Of a stretch of DNA of 24,195 nt, positions 1 through 9,823 are shown one piece after another. The DNA is from Paramacrobiotus richtersi (Eukaryota > Tardigrada > Eutardigrada > Parachela > Macrobiotidae): contig JAQGAU010000761.1 in assembly GCA_034698045.1 (NCBI GenBank), positions 1 through 24,195 of the forward strand, read 5' to 3'. Made by a program: the position numbers and the translations under genes. Position 1 is the first letter of the stretch; the number at the start of each line of letters is the position of its first letter. The notes beneath the pieces are model-generated. The model saw only the letters and a program-made list of their open reading frames with translations, was not told where the DNA came from and ran no database searches.

Positions 1-530
1 TGTTTCAAGATTACCAGCGGTAACGAAAGTGCCACAGTGAAAGCGAAAGCCGCAACGGACTGATGAATTATCTTCACGCACACCGTTTCAGAAATACATT
101 TAGCATCTTACAAGTGAGTATTTTCGGGCAGGACTCGGAAATAAATACATCCCTCATTCCAGTATGACCTAATAAATATGGGCAAAATCTAGCAATTTTT
201 TAGTCATATACGGGCACAAACGGTAAAACGTTATGAATTTTCAATGTTATTAATGTGTGATTTGTCTTAACATAGCAGTACATGGATGATCGATGAGGCA
301 AAATAACGATCTACGGATCCTTTTTGTTCTCTATAGATCCTGTTCGTTATAGACCCTGTTTTTTGGCTGCACCCCTTGAGTTGTTTGACATCTATACGCT
401 CTACGTGTTACCTACCGTACGGTCGCCATCCATAGTGCTGATTGCTCCCATTCGAACAAGAGCACATATTGTCTGCCGCATAATGCGTTGGAGATAGTTT
501 AAACATCTTTGCCGGGGAAATTTGTCTGTG
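1..530. other. Non-coding stretch, no gene recognised
   Basis: I see no exon with convincing protein similarity or paired splice signals on either strand. Two imperfect copies of a short AT-rich phrase (ctatagatcctgtt and ttatagaccctgtt) lie near 334-361. Short open frames here give low-complexity peptides and are not believed. Confidence 0.4.
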
Positions 531-708
531 TAAACATATCTGGCGGCTGCGTAAACATATCTGCCGGCTGCATAAACATATCTGCCGGAATGCATAAACA
601 ATTCTGCCGGCCCGATACCTTAACCATAGCATAAACACTTTTTGGTGTTTAGGCAAAAGTGTTTACGGCATAAACCGTAAACAGGTAAACATATCTGCCG
701 GCTACAAG
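531..708. repeat. 21-bp minisatellite-like tandem repeat
   Basis: Direct repeats of a unit reading taaacatatctgccggctgc start at 531, 552, 573 and (degenerate) 595. Another copy starts at 686 after about 70 bp of related, scrambled sequence containing several gtttac/gtaaac inversions. A more diverged copy may begin near 499. The units abut without spacers. The overlapping open frames on the minus strand simply translate the unit as a repeated RYVYAA peptide and are unlikely to be genes. Confidence 0.75.
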
Positions 709-1769
709 CGTCCACTGAAGGAATCCAGGGAGGACGCTGACGCCCGCCCTGAGGAGTTTTCTGAGTTATGTAGATTCAGCATTCGGAAGCAAGTAATTGA
801 CTTAACGACGTCAGTTCCGATGGCGACTGCCGTTTCGAGCGCGCTGCACCACGCAGCAGTTTGGGATGGTTAAAGGCAATCAATGAAAAACAAAGGACAC
901 TTTACGAGCTAACTAACCCATCTCGTACCAGTTACCCTGCAACTACAGTACAGCGAGCGCATTTTGAGTAAATTTTATCGATGCCATTCATATGACCTAT
1001 ACCGTGATGGCTATGCGCAGGCATTTAGCGGAGTCGGTTTCACGTACAACAGACTTGCCGCTACCCTTTTCCTAACATGTAAATAAAGCTTCGTCGTAGG
1101 TGGTTTTCTTTTCTTTCGTTGATTTGGTAGTAGCCCGGCCCCAGGGAGATTAGAAAGGTTCTGCAAATTAGAAGGTTTCCCAGGGAGATCACGCGCGAAC
1201 TCGAGTGTTAATTCTGTTGCTTAGTTTTGGCGTAGTGGTGTGGTTGTAATTCTTATTTGTTAGATAAATAATACAGAGTTACAAAAACATAAAGAAGCAT
1301 AGTTTATACATACTACATACTTATATGTAGACACTAGTAACATTCCGATTAAGACATTGACGCATTTGAAGATTTGTCGCAGAAGAAGATGTTTCTACTC
1401 TACCACAAAGCTCAGTCGCTGAAACATTGCCGCGCCCAAAATAAACTGCCGAATAATTATGGGTCGACGCGATAAACACTGAAATAATTTTATACGAAAA
1501 CAAAAAGCACCGCACTGTAGGTTAAGACTCTTCGTCGTGCTTGGCTAGGTTACGGACAAGCCATGCTTTGCACAGATTAGTAAGCTTACCAGTATTCAGA
1601 TAACTAGAATCTTTCTGTACAAGAGATAAATAAATAACAAATATGAAACCAAACCCAAATTCAGTGAAGTTTCGTTCTCATAATCAACAACAAAACAGTC
1701 TAATGCAGTAGCGCTTCAAACCAGAACTGAACAGGTGTTATAACTTGTATGGCCGTTCGGGGGAGCTCG
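709..1769. other. Non-coding stretch downstream of the unknown minus-strand gene
   Basis: No supported gene. The part nearest 1769 is expected to hold the 3' untranslated region of the minus-strand gene that stops at 1770. I did not find a clear AATAAA signal on that strand here. A 64-residue minus-strand frame at 1321-1515 has no recognisable domain. Confidence 0.4.
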
Positions 1770-4590
1770 CTAGTCGCCCTGCGCGTTTGATTCAATCCGA
1801 CTGAGATGCACTTCAATGTTTTCCTGTAAATCATGCAGGTTTTCCAGCTGGGAACTTTGGTGTACGTCTTGGAATCTCTGCAACACAGAGTTTTAGTTTA
1901 TTACTGAGCAGGCAAACCCATGACACCATCAGTCTGGTCGAGCAACAACAGTGTTTATGTAACATTCAGGCAGATTTTTTGGCTCGAGCACAGAGAGAAA
2001 AGTTTTCACAGAGGCCACGGAGTGTGGTTAAGGCGTATGCTTGTGCCTAGCAATGGTAATCTTGATAATGCGGAACAAGTTCGATGAAAGTGAGCAGTAT
2101 TTGCGTTAATGGAGGTCAACCGCTATTCTTACCTTGTCGACGAATTTCAGTAGCTCGCCGAAGGACTCCGTTGCATGTAAACCATCTTTCAGGATTTGCT
2201 TGCGTATTTCTCGTGGCCGATTGCTGGAAACTGTTGCTTCGCAAATGTCGTTCAAGCATCTAACGGCTTGGATACAAAGGCATGCAACTTCGCCAGCTTC
2301 CTAAGTTTCCAAAGTTCGGGAAGAGTATAAACAGTCTACAGATTACACATGACGCAGATATATTTTACCGTGTCGTTTCCGAGTTTCACGAATGATATCA
2401 GCTGTTCTACATGTCTCCGGAAAGCGTTAACTTCGCGAATAATCTGTGGAGCAGGGGAGTGGCACTGTGGCATATCGTGGATTTGCGTTTTTTCCTGCAG
2501 TGCGCAGTGCAGCTGAAGTAATCCCACAATTTTGTGGATCTCTTGCATTGTGTCGCTGAATTTGTTTTCTGTAGCAGCAGTACCATCGACAGTTTCAGCC
2601 GCTTTCTCCAAAGGCAACTGATTTTTGGAGTTTGGCCTAGTGACATTCTCGGATGCTAAACCAGAGCTTGCCTGCTTTGCGGCTTGCTTCTGATAAGGTT
2701 CGAACACTTCTCTAGGAAGCTTCGCAAACAGCTTGGAAAAATCGAGGGTAAACGGATTGCTGCCATCTGGAGCGACTGACTACAATACGAAGCCTTTGTG
2801 ATTACTGAAACTGAAAATATTTACTGGAATCTGCAGTAAATGCGGTATTTCAACTGACCGCTTGGTCCAAGTTGCTGCAAAACCTATATCCTCGACTGCT
2901 CAGTATATCTTGATGTAGTTTGTCAAGGGCCTCCAGTTCGCCCTTGATTTGTTCTGTCATAACCTGAATGTATAATGTTTCCAGCTTGCTCGTCAAAAAA
3001 TCTTGTGGTTTAGTTAGGTACGCGTGGCTGGTGTAGAGCAATTCTGATGAATGTAGCAAGACTAACTGCAAAATGCCCAGCATTTTCTGCCCGTCTGCCA
3101 AGTTGGTCGTATTGGATGCCAAGCCATACGTTTCCCGTTGCAGGAAGCGACGATAACTGTCCAGCTGAGTGATTCGTCGCCCCATTTGGTACATGATATT
3201 GGGGATGTGTTCTGACTGCACCACACGTCCGATAATGTCCAGCACCTTCTCCATCTCCAGATATTATATGAAAAAAACAACAAAAGGTAATCATGCTACC
3301 GCTACCGAATTAAGTAACGAACCAGAGTTACGTATACGCCCACAGTCTGCGAACCTACCGTGGATACGTCAAAGAAATGGGCACAAAAATCCGCTAGGGG
3401 CCTTTTTTCAGCGCCGAGTTGATTTAGCTGTCGCCAGCTGGATGAGCGCAACCTCTGGATATCCTCCAAAGTCTCCGTGCACTCCATCAGTCCGGGTACC
3501 ATATGCTCGATGCACTCGTACAGCTTGTCCATTCCTTTCACAACATCTCCATGCTTTTTGCCGAGCGCAGTCCACCGCACTTTGAATCGCCGTCTGGCTG
3601 TATCGTTCAAGGTTAGCACTCTTGCTTCTTCCAGAAAAGCGATGACGGACTGCGCAACTTCCGTCATGGCATGCTTAATCTTCGATTCGGATTCTTCGTA
3701 CAGATGAGAATGCGTACCAAGGGTAAACAAGCTGCTGACGGTGAAATATGTGCCTGCAATGATGATTGTTTTTTTTTGCCAAACAGATGCCTGGTTGTTT
3801 GAGAATTTGTATTTTGTACCAATTCTGTATCCCGCGTTTTTCAGACGGTATGCTTTGTTCACCATTAAGTTGTCGCCGGATGTCTCTGATTGTAGACCGT
3901 TCAACAGAGCTCCTGCGGCTGTTATTACTTCCGCAGCGCACTCGGTGAATAGCTCAAAGGTCGCAGAAGTCGCCGCTTCTTGTGAAGCTTTGCGGCACTG
4001 GTAATACGAGTAGAACGCGCCTTTCAGCAGTCGCTTGCTTAGTTTCTTTTTCTGTATTGAAACATGAAGCTGACTGCGCACCGGTACAAGGCCGTAAAGA
4101 CAGTGTCAAGTAATGCATCGAATACTGACTTGTGCATCATCTACTATTGACCTAGACATGATGGCATCGCAGCTTTTGCGCATCTTGTGTAGTGCAGGGT
4201 ACAGTTGCTCGGAAGGATGGAAATCGAGGAGCTTAACGGTATGGAAGGGACTGGAGCGTGACACTCTCCACATGGAGTGTTTAGACTGTTCCGCCAGGTT
4301 TAGCACGTCGTTTGCCAGCAGGCGATACTCCCCAGATAAGCGGCCTGGCTGTCTTTTATGCAGACATCCGACAATATTATCAAGACGCTCAGCAATCGCC
4401 TTGAAATTCTTTTATCAGTTCTTTTTCAGAATGTGTAATATTGATCAGACATTAATAAGCTTACTGCACGGCAGCTGTTCAGCTTCGTTAGGCTTTCCAT
4501 GTAGCTTTCCTGGGCTTCTTTAATATGGGGATCTACTGACTCTAAAACGAGTTCGTTACTCAAACGATTTATGGACGCGGAGCACTGCAT
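1770..4590 (-). CDS. Seven-exon gene, mostly helical protein of unknown family
   Basis: I do not recognise this protein. Seven exons join without a frame break: 4590-4465 (exon may begin at 4608), 4399-4130, 4069-3359, 3254-2859, 2779-2369, 2300-2133 and 1877-1770, giving about 729 residues. Every junction is phase 0 with GT-AG borders (donors GTAAGC, GTCAGT, GTAGGT, GTCAGT, GTAAAA, GTAAGA). Five of six introns are 60-110 bp. The protein is rich in Leu, Glu, Lys and Gln with heptad-like runs, so mainly alpha-helical. One hydrophobic segment (about residues 233-251, after a KK pair, containing TIIIAGTYFTVSSLF) could be a membrane helix. The start is uncertain: the ATG at 4590 lies 18 bases after a good acceptor (tttgcag), so either an upstream coding exon was missed or this acceptor serves a leader exon. 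It follows the tetraspanin on the same strand. Confidence 0.72.
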
Positions 4591-4737
4591 TGCGGCAATT
4601 TGCCAGACCTGCAAACCATGTTAACGTGTTATAGAAAGTGTTAAAAGAACTGCAGACATATTCGTTTCCATCAATGGGGATACTCAAATCTTTTCTCGAA
4701 AACGGTGGTCAAGCAAAGAACGTCCATATCTGATATA

Positions 4738-6303
4738 TTAAAAGAGATTCACGCAACCCTGAGCAATTAGCAAGAGAGACATTAAGTTACCGGCGACTTT
4801 AGCACAGTGCAGTGGTACTGGAAAGTGAATCGCTACAATTCGGACATTCCGGTCGGGACTGTTGTCACCGTACACTCACGGCTGGTAACCAGTTGGCGCG
4901 GTTCTACCGCCGTTACGCTACGATATGTATACTTGCCTTGTGAGCATTCGATATATTTTCGGAAAGACGATTTGCTGCTGAATAGCAACCTTTATCGTGG
5001 AGCGTTCGCAGGATGCTGCTATCAAACTTGCAACAAAATACCGGAGGCGCAAATACGGGAAACGTCTCCCCAAAGTACAATGAATTGTGAAAGTCCTCAT
5101 AGCCGGAAGTGGAACCGCAACATTTCATCTGCAAAGAAAATACCCGCGTACGGTTTTAGGGTCCTGTCCGAGTGTCTGTACCACTACTAATTACGAAGCT
5201 CGAACATTCTCCCGTAGAAGAGAGGCAGAAAGATAAAATGGCCGGAAAAATATCACTCGCAGTTCAGCCCGCAAAAACTTTCCCTCAAAACAACGGAACT
5301 TCCCCACGAGAAACATTTAAAATTCTCCAGTTCTGCCCTTCCGAAATCGCCAAAACTTCGTAGGCGCTACGGAAAAGGGACAAGAAGAAAAGGAGCCATA
5401 AACTGCAGTGTGAAACGAATGCATGTTTCTGCCTTTATGGAATATCGTTACGTAAGTAAGCTTAAGTTTTTTATGGGCTGTTTATAGTGGACAGCTTACG
5501 TGCATACCTTCATTTGCAGCGCATTGAAGATAATCGTGGTTCGCAGAACGCTAGGATCGGTAATCGCACTGGCAAAAACTGACGTGACAATTACCGAGCC
5601 GTCACCAGCCATTTCCGTGGGTAAAATGATGTACTGTTGTGTATAAGCTGCCAGTTCCAAAGCAGGCTCGGCATGTATACCTTCCCTCCACAAAATAATC
5701 CCAGCTGTGACTTCGGCGATGATAACGGTACAGGTTAGCAGCCATTGCTACGAAAATTCCTAAATTTTCACACCTATCGCTATATACAAACGAAAAGCGT
5801 GCTCACTACTGTGGGAAAGAGTATGCGGTGCTTTTCGCTGAGCTTTTTGTCTAAAAGCAGACTGAAGATTCCAAAGATGATTCCAATGGTAGCGGCTGTA
5901 ATAAATGTGCAGCCGACAGCGAAGCACTCGTGCAGGAAAGGTATGTGCAAATCTCCTTTGAAACCAGCCTGATCGGCCAGCGCCTGGGCGATATTGTAGA
6001 AATGGTTCACTTCAACCTGCAACGAATTAATTCAAGTTGTCACGGGTACATAAATGATATTTTTTTATAGTACTTTACCACGATCCAAGTCCCGGCAGCC
6101 ATAGTTGCGATGGACAGGAAATGGCTGACTATCCGCACAATGCGCCATTTATCTTCTAATCCTAACTTTTTGTCTTCTCGCTCGTATAGAAATTTCTCCT
6201 CCTGCTTCGCGAGTATGTGTGCGTTTTCCTTCCCGAACGGCTCTTCTTGCCGGTCTTGTCTCAAACCGGGATATTGTGGTAGCAGCAGCTCCTTTTCCGG
6301 CAT
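4738..6303 (-). CDS. Tetraspanin-like four-helix membrane protein
   Basis: Tetraspanins organise membrane protein complexes at the cell surface. Exons: 6303-6079, 6016-5807, 5747-5508, 5128-4937 or 4933, and a tentative last exon 4832-4738 (about 321 residues). ATG 6303 is the first in a frame closed upstream by a stop. An unusually long charged N-terminus (about 53 residues) precedes TM1 (about 54-75). TM2 is about 106-130 and TM3 about 147-165, the latter with the family-typical Glu and AGI. The large extracellular loop carries the diagnostic CCG (228-230), then PPVFCC (257-258) and GC (273). The first three junctions are phase 0. The exit of exon 4 is ambiguous: a GC-AG donor AAG|GCAAGT at 4937 (phase 0), or GT at 4933 (phase 1), which joins in frame to 4832 and a weak TM4. 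The last helix is therefore the least certain part. Confidence 0.78.
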
Positions 6304-6809
6304 AACTGTTGAGGGATCTAGAGCGTAGAGCACTGTACTTCACAATGCACTTACATTCTGTAAGTCGTCGATTAATTATTGCTTCAGGAATCCGACAAAT
6401 GACACTATTCCAAACAAAACTATCCAACAGGATCATCATAAAACAAAACAATAGGATCACTGCGATTATATTTTTATTTGCGATTTGTACGAGAATCATT
6501 GTACCGACATATCAGGCTGCCAGTACTGAATCCAGCCGTTCTTTTTAATCAAGCATTACGGGACTGTGTGATTGTGGGTAAAGCTGTTACGGAGCATGGT
6601 CTGGTACCGTTTCTTACCGCTTCGTTCCGTCCAGTATCCCTTCGATCGCCAGATTCTGTAGTCACCTGTAGCGCGAAAGGCACGGTGGTTTCGTTGTGCT
6701 ATAAAAAATTACAATAAGCATAAACCTCTCAGAACCATTACAACCACAAATTTTGGCAAACATACTGTACACACGTTAAAGAGCTGTCAATGACAAAGGC
6801 TTTCAAGAT
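6304..6809. other. Upstream region of the tetraspanin, no gene recognised
   Basis: This stretch should contain the promoter and 5' leader of the minus-strand tetraspanin. Overlapping short frames on both strands have no recognisable domain or splice partners. I see no clear TATA box with an initiator on the minus strand. Confidence 0.35.
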
Positions 6810-7373
6810 GACATCTGTAACCGCTAAAACCGTCCGGACGGAAAACCTGTCCGCCGGAAACATTTCCCCCGCAACCGCTAATACCGTCCGGAGGGCCGAA
6901 AAAACGTCCGCCGTAAATTTTGCCCACCCAGAATTTTTATTGCCGAAACAGGTTTCAGGTAGCCAGTCTAACCCGGACACATTTCCCGGACGTGTTCCAC
7001 AATCCGGACACATTTCCCCGCCGTGTTCTACAACCCGGGAACATTTCCCCGTGTCGTGGAAGCCGGACACGTTTCCCCAGAGTTTCCCGGAAGCCGGACA
7101 CTTTTCCCTAGAGTGTCGGGGTTCCACGACACTCTAGGGAAATGTGTCCAGCTTCCACGACACGGGGAAATGTGCCTGGGTTGTAGAACACGTCCGGGAA
7201 AAGTGTCCGGGTGAGACTGGCTACCTGAAACCTGTTTCGGCAATAAAAATTCTGGCTGGACAAAATTTACGGCGGACGTTTTTTCGGCCCTCCGGACGGT
7301 TATAGCGGTTGCGGGGGAAAAGTGTCCGGCGGAGAGGTTTCCCGTCCGGACGGTTTTGGCGGTTACAGATGTC
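6810..7373. mobile_element. Foldback (long palindromic) element, non-autonomous
   Basis: The two halves are inverted copies. The left arm begins gacatctgtaaccgc at 6810 and the right arm ends with its reverse complement at 7373. Identity continues through accgtccggagggccg, a run with aatttttattgccgaaacag, and on to the centre, where a 13-bp perfect stem (7106-7118 with 7127-7139) flanks an 8-base loop. The inner part is built of repeated units of the type cggacacatttcccc, about five in the left arm and fewer in the right, so the arms differ in length (about 309 and 247 bp). No transposase is encoded. I could not define a target site duplication. Long open frames on both strands are by-products of the palindrome and of GC-rich repeats. 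Confidence 0.85.
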
Positions 7374-7562
7374 CAAAGGAAATCCACAAAACATTTGTAC
7401 GGTTCTGGGTTTTGCTGCCACTGAAAATAAGTAAAATTGCAGGTTAGAGCTGAACGATAGTTCATGCTCGTTTTGCCGATAAAGAATGAAAGTGCATATT
7501 TTCCAGATGGGTGGGGGCCGTGTGACATCCTTAATGGGTGAGCGTTTCGTTTTTATTTGATC

Positions 7563-7570
7563 TATAAAAG
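7563..7570 (+). promoter_or_regulatory. Possible distal TATA box (TATAAAAG)
   Basis: TATAAAAG lies about 360 bp before the serpin ATG. Roughly 30 bases downstream is gcatagttag, a weak initiator-like sequence. If used, an untranslated first exon or a long leader would be needed. Weak evidence. Confidence 0.25.
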
Positions 7571-7812
7571 TTTACGGCCGGCAATGCATTCTGTGCATAG
7601 TTAGAAGTTAGCGTTTTCTGGACGATAAATGCTGACAGCGTGAAGCGAGACGCAGTGTTTTGTTGTTACCCACCATCTCCGTACCGAAGTTATCCAGTCC
7701 GGATGTATCACTACGATTATGGTACTGACCCATCTGTAAATTGACTTTCCAGGCACGCGCTGGCAGACCCAAGCGTGTTGACATACATAAGTGAGTGCCA
7801 GGTTATGCCAGA

Positions 7813-7838
7813 TATAAAGGTATAAAATCGGTTCAGTT
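7813..7838 (+). promoter_or_regulatory. Possible serpin core promoter: tandem TATA and initiator
   Basis: Two TATA-like words, TATAAA (7813) and TATAAAA (7821), stand just before TCAGTT (7833), which matches the arthropod-type initiator. The spacing (first T to initiator A about 22 and 14 bases) is shorter than the usual 30 or so, so the assignment is tentative. It lies about 90 bp before the ATG, a reasonable leader length. Confidence 0.35.
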
Positions 7839-7924
7839 TACATTTCCCACCACCATTAAAGGCAACCTTCAGAGTGTTTCCATCTCCATTCAGTCGCCCT
7901 CCCAGCCCACCCAACAGCCCAATA

Positions 7925-9823
7925 ATGGACGCTCTGAAGCCTGCCACTGATGAGTTCGCCTTCGACCTGTTTAACAAGGTCACTTCCGATCCCGGCAACG
8001 CCAACCATAACATCTTCCTATCGCCGCTGAGCATTCAATCCGCCTTGCTGCTCGCCTATCGTGGTGCCGGCGGAACGACCAAGACGGAGATGGCATCCAC
8101 CCTCAACCTGACCACAGTTATCGGCAACGAGGAAGCGCTGTTGAACCAGTACAGCGATATCCTCAGTGCATGCGCTCCTGCAAAGGATGCGAAGGAGGGT
8201 GACAATTTCCTGTTGGCACAGACCAATAAAGCCTATTTCCAGTTGGGGAAAACCTTCAAGCCGGAATATGTGAAAAACATTAAGAAAATCTGGGAGGATG
8301 ATGTCGATGTGGTCGGTGTAGATTTTTCTAGGAATCAGGCTGGCGCGGTCGAGACGATCAATCGGTGGGTGGAAGGGGAGACACACCAGAAAATTAGGGA
8401 TATTATGAGAGGGGATGATGTTACACCCGATACAGTAAGTGTAAACAATGCAATCTGATGGAATAACAATTTACACATCTAGAACACTACAAGAAAGTTT
8501 GACAAATGCCACAAAGTATGCATTATTTCCGCACTAACTGGAATTAAAGCACACCGATTACAGGAGGAGATAATTATATAAACGCATAATTTCGTCCAGA
8601 TATCTAACAAGATTTGTTTTAAAAAACTGAGATACTGATCGAAATTCGTTTAAAATCGGCATGTTGCTAGTGCTACACAACGTTCGGTAGCTTGTTTCTG
8701 CCATTGCAGGTGTACCTCCTCGTCAGCGCTGTTTATTTTAAAGCCGACTGGATGAGCAATTTCAAGGTGGAAAACACGCAACAGCAACCTTTCTTCAACT
8801 TTGATGGAACCAGCAAGCAAATTAGCCTAATGTTCCAGTACATGACAGCCCACATCTTCGATACGGATTTGTCCGATCCAGAATGTGACGTCAAACTGCC
8901 ACGGTGTCAAATTGTCGAGCTGCCGCTGCCGTACCAGGGCCAAGAAATGTCGATGCTGATTATTTTGTCCAAGGAAAGAAACCGCACCCACGAGCTGGAA
9001 ACAATGTTAACCGTGGATAGTCTCAATAAAGCCAAAGGAAAGGGTTCCATCCAGGGTTTTAAGGTCTATCTGCCACGGTTCCAGTTGGAAACCATGTACC
9101 GACTGAAGCCGATTTTGCAACAACTCGGAATAGAGAAAGCTTTTGGGAATGCGGATTTTTCTCAGATGACGGATGATCCGAATGTGTGTGTGAAGGAAGT
9201 TATCCACAAAGCGGTCGTCGGTAAGCAAGATAACAAAATGCTAAATCACAACGGGAAAACTACCACTTGTCAGCATGTGCTCGCATTGAATCTTACTGCA
9301 AATTTGGCGCAACCGCTGTTTTTTAATCGGTTTGGAAAAACGCTGGTCGATATCTATAGTGCTAATTATTACCAGGGTACCGAATGACGGAAGCGAAGCT
9401 CCAGTTATTACCAACACTGAGCAGTTGTTGCGGTTATTGAAAGAGGACGTCATTCCAAAAGGTGGCTGTCTGCGTTTCGCTTGCATAGATGCCATATTTA
9501 GTTCGCCAGTCAAATCTAGGGCTTACATCATATAATTCCTATTTTTCGATCATGAAATCGAAATGGCTGATTCTATGTTATGAACCTTAGAAGTTAACGA
9601 AGGAGGGACGGAGGCAACAGCCGCGACAGGCGCCGTAATGAGGTCGCTTGAAGTTAACGACGGAGGGACGGAGGCAGCAGCCGCGACAGACGCCGTAATG
9701 GGGTCGCTAGCGATGCCGCCTGCGCCCGTGGTATTCCGCGCTGATCACCCATTTATCGTGCTTATTCGCGATGAAAAAAGCGGCCTAATTGTCTCCATGG
9801 GACGCGTGATAAATTTATCATAA
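7925..9823 (+). CDS. Intracellular-type serpin with duplicated reactive-loop hinge
   Basis: Serpins trap proteases by cleavage of an exposed loop and its insertion into a beta sheet. Exons 7925-8434, 8710-9220 and 9591-9823 join at phase 0 and phase 1 with GTAAGT/GTAAGC donors and give 417 residues, normal for the family. The start is the first ATG, with A at -3 and G at +4. There is no signal peptide, so a cytosolic or clade B-like serpin is likely. Landmarks: the VSAVYFKADW segment early in exon 2, VELPLPYQGQEMSMLIIL, the LPRFQLE strand, and a C-terminal ADHPFIVLIRD then MGRVINLS. The hinge occurs twice: residues 341-360 (NEGGTEATAATGAV core) and 361-380 (NDGGTEAAAATDAV core). Both have the small-residue P15-P9 pattern of inhibitory serpins. 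From the second copy, standard P17 counting puts P1 near Leu of GSL, followed by AMPPAPVVF. Target protease unknown. The only acceptor with AG precedes copy 1, so both copies should be translated. Confidence 0.93.
9591..9710 (+). repeat. 60-bp in-frame tandem duplication in the serpin hinge
   Basis: Two adjacent 60-bp units, 9591-9650 and 9651-9710, differ at five positions. Four change the residue (Glu/Asp, Thr/Ala, Gly/Asp, Arg/Gly) and one is silent (Leu). The first unit starts directly after the splice acceptor (cttag). In the second the matching position reads cttg, so it has no acceptor AG and cannot start the exon by itself. Confidence 0.95.

Larger units (their letters stand above)
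7374..7924. other. Serpin upstream region
   Basis: No coding exon recognised. It holds two TATA-like sites on the plus strand (listed separately) and should contain the serpin promoter and 5' untranslated sequence. The frame leading into the serpin is open from a GTG at 7874, but the first ATG is at 7925. Confidence 0.4.

Noticed and set aside
531-708. CRISPR-like array
   Set aside because: The repeats abut without spacers, and the sequence is eukaryotic with spliced genes.
3169-3585. 138-codon plus-strand open frame
   Set aside because: It crosses two exons and an intron of the minus-strand gene, and its translation is Cys/Pro/Ser-rich without a domain.
4807-5190. 127-codon plus-strand open frame
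   Set aside because: It is antisense to the tetraspanin loop exon (5128-4937), whose CCG and CC motifs and splice sites are clear on the minus strand. The plus translation shows no domain.
5285-5428. Minus-strand frame KHAFVSHCSLWLLFF... as the last tetraspanin exon
   Set aside because: It has a phase-0 acceptor and a hydrophobic run, and at first fitted. However, splicing exon 3 to 5128 gives the diagnostic CCG loop in the right place, so this segment is better read as part of intron 3.
6149-6499. 116-codon minus-strand frame with a hydrophobic start
   Set aside because: It overlaps the first tetraspanin exon in another frame, and its C-terminal part is only an Arg-rich shadow of that exon.
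7028-7528. 166-codon minus-strand frame and its plus-strand counterparts
   Set aside because: They are by-products of the palindromic, GC-rich foldback element. The same peptides appear on both strands.
7874-7924. Upstream in-frame extension of the serpin (FPSPFSRPPSPPNSP)
   Set aside because: It would need a GTG start. The ATG at 7925 has good start context and gives a normal serpin N-terminus.
9641-9655. Second hinge unit as an alternative exon start
   Set aside because: The position equivalent to the acceptor AG reads TTG in the second unit, so the copy cannot be spliced to exon 2 at that point.
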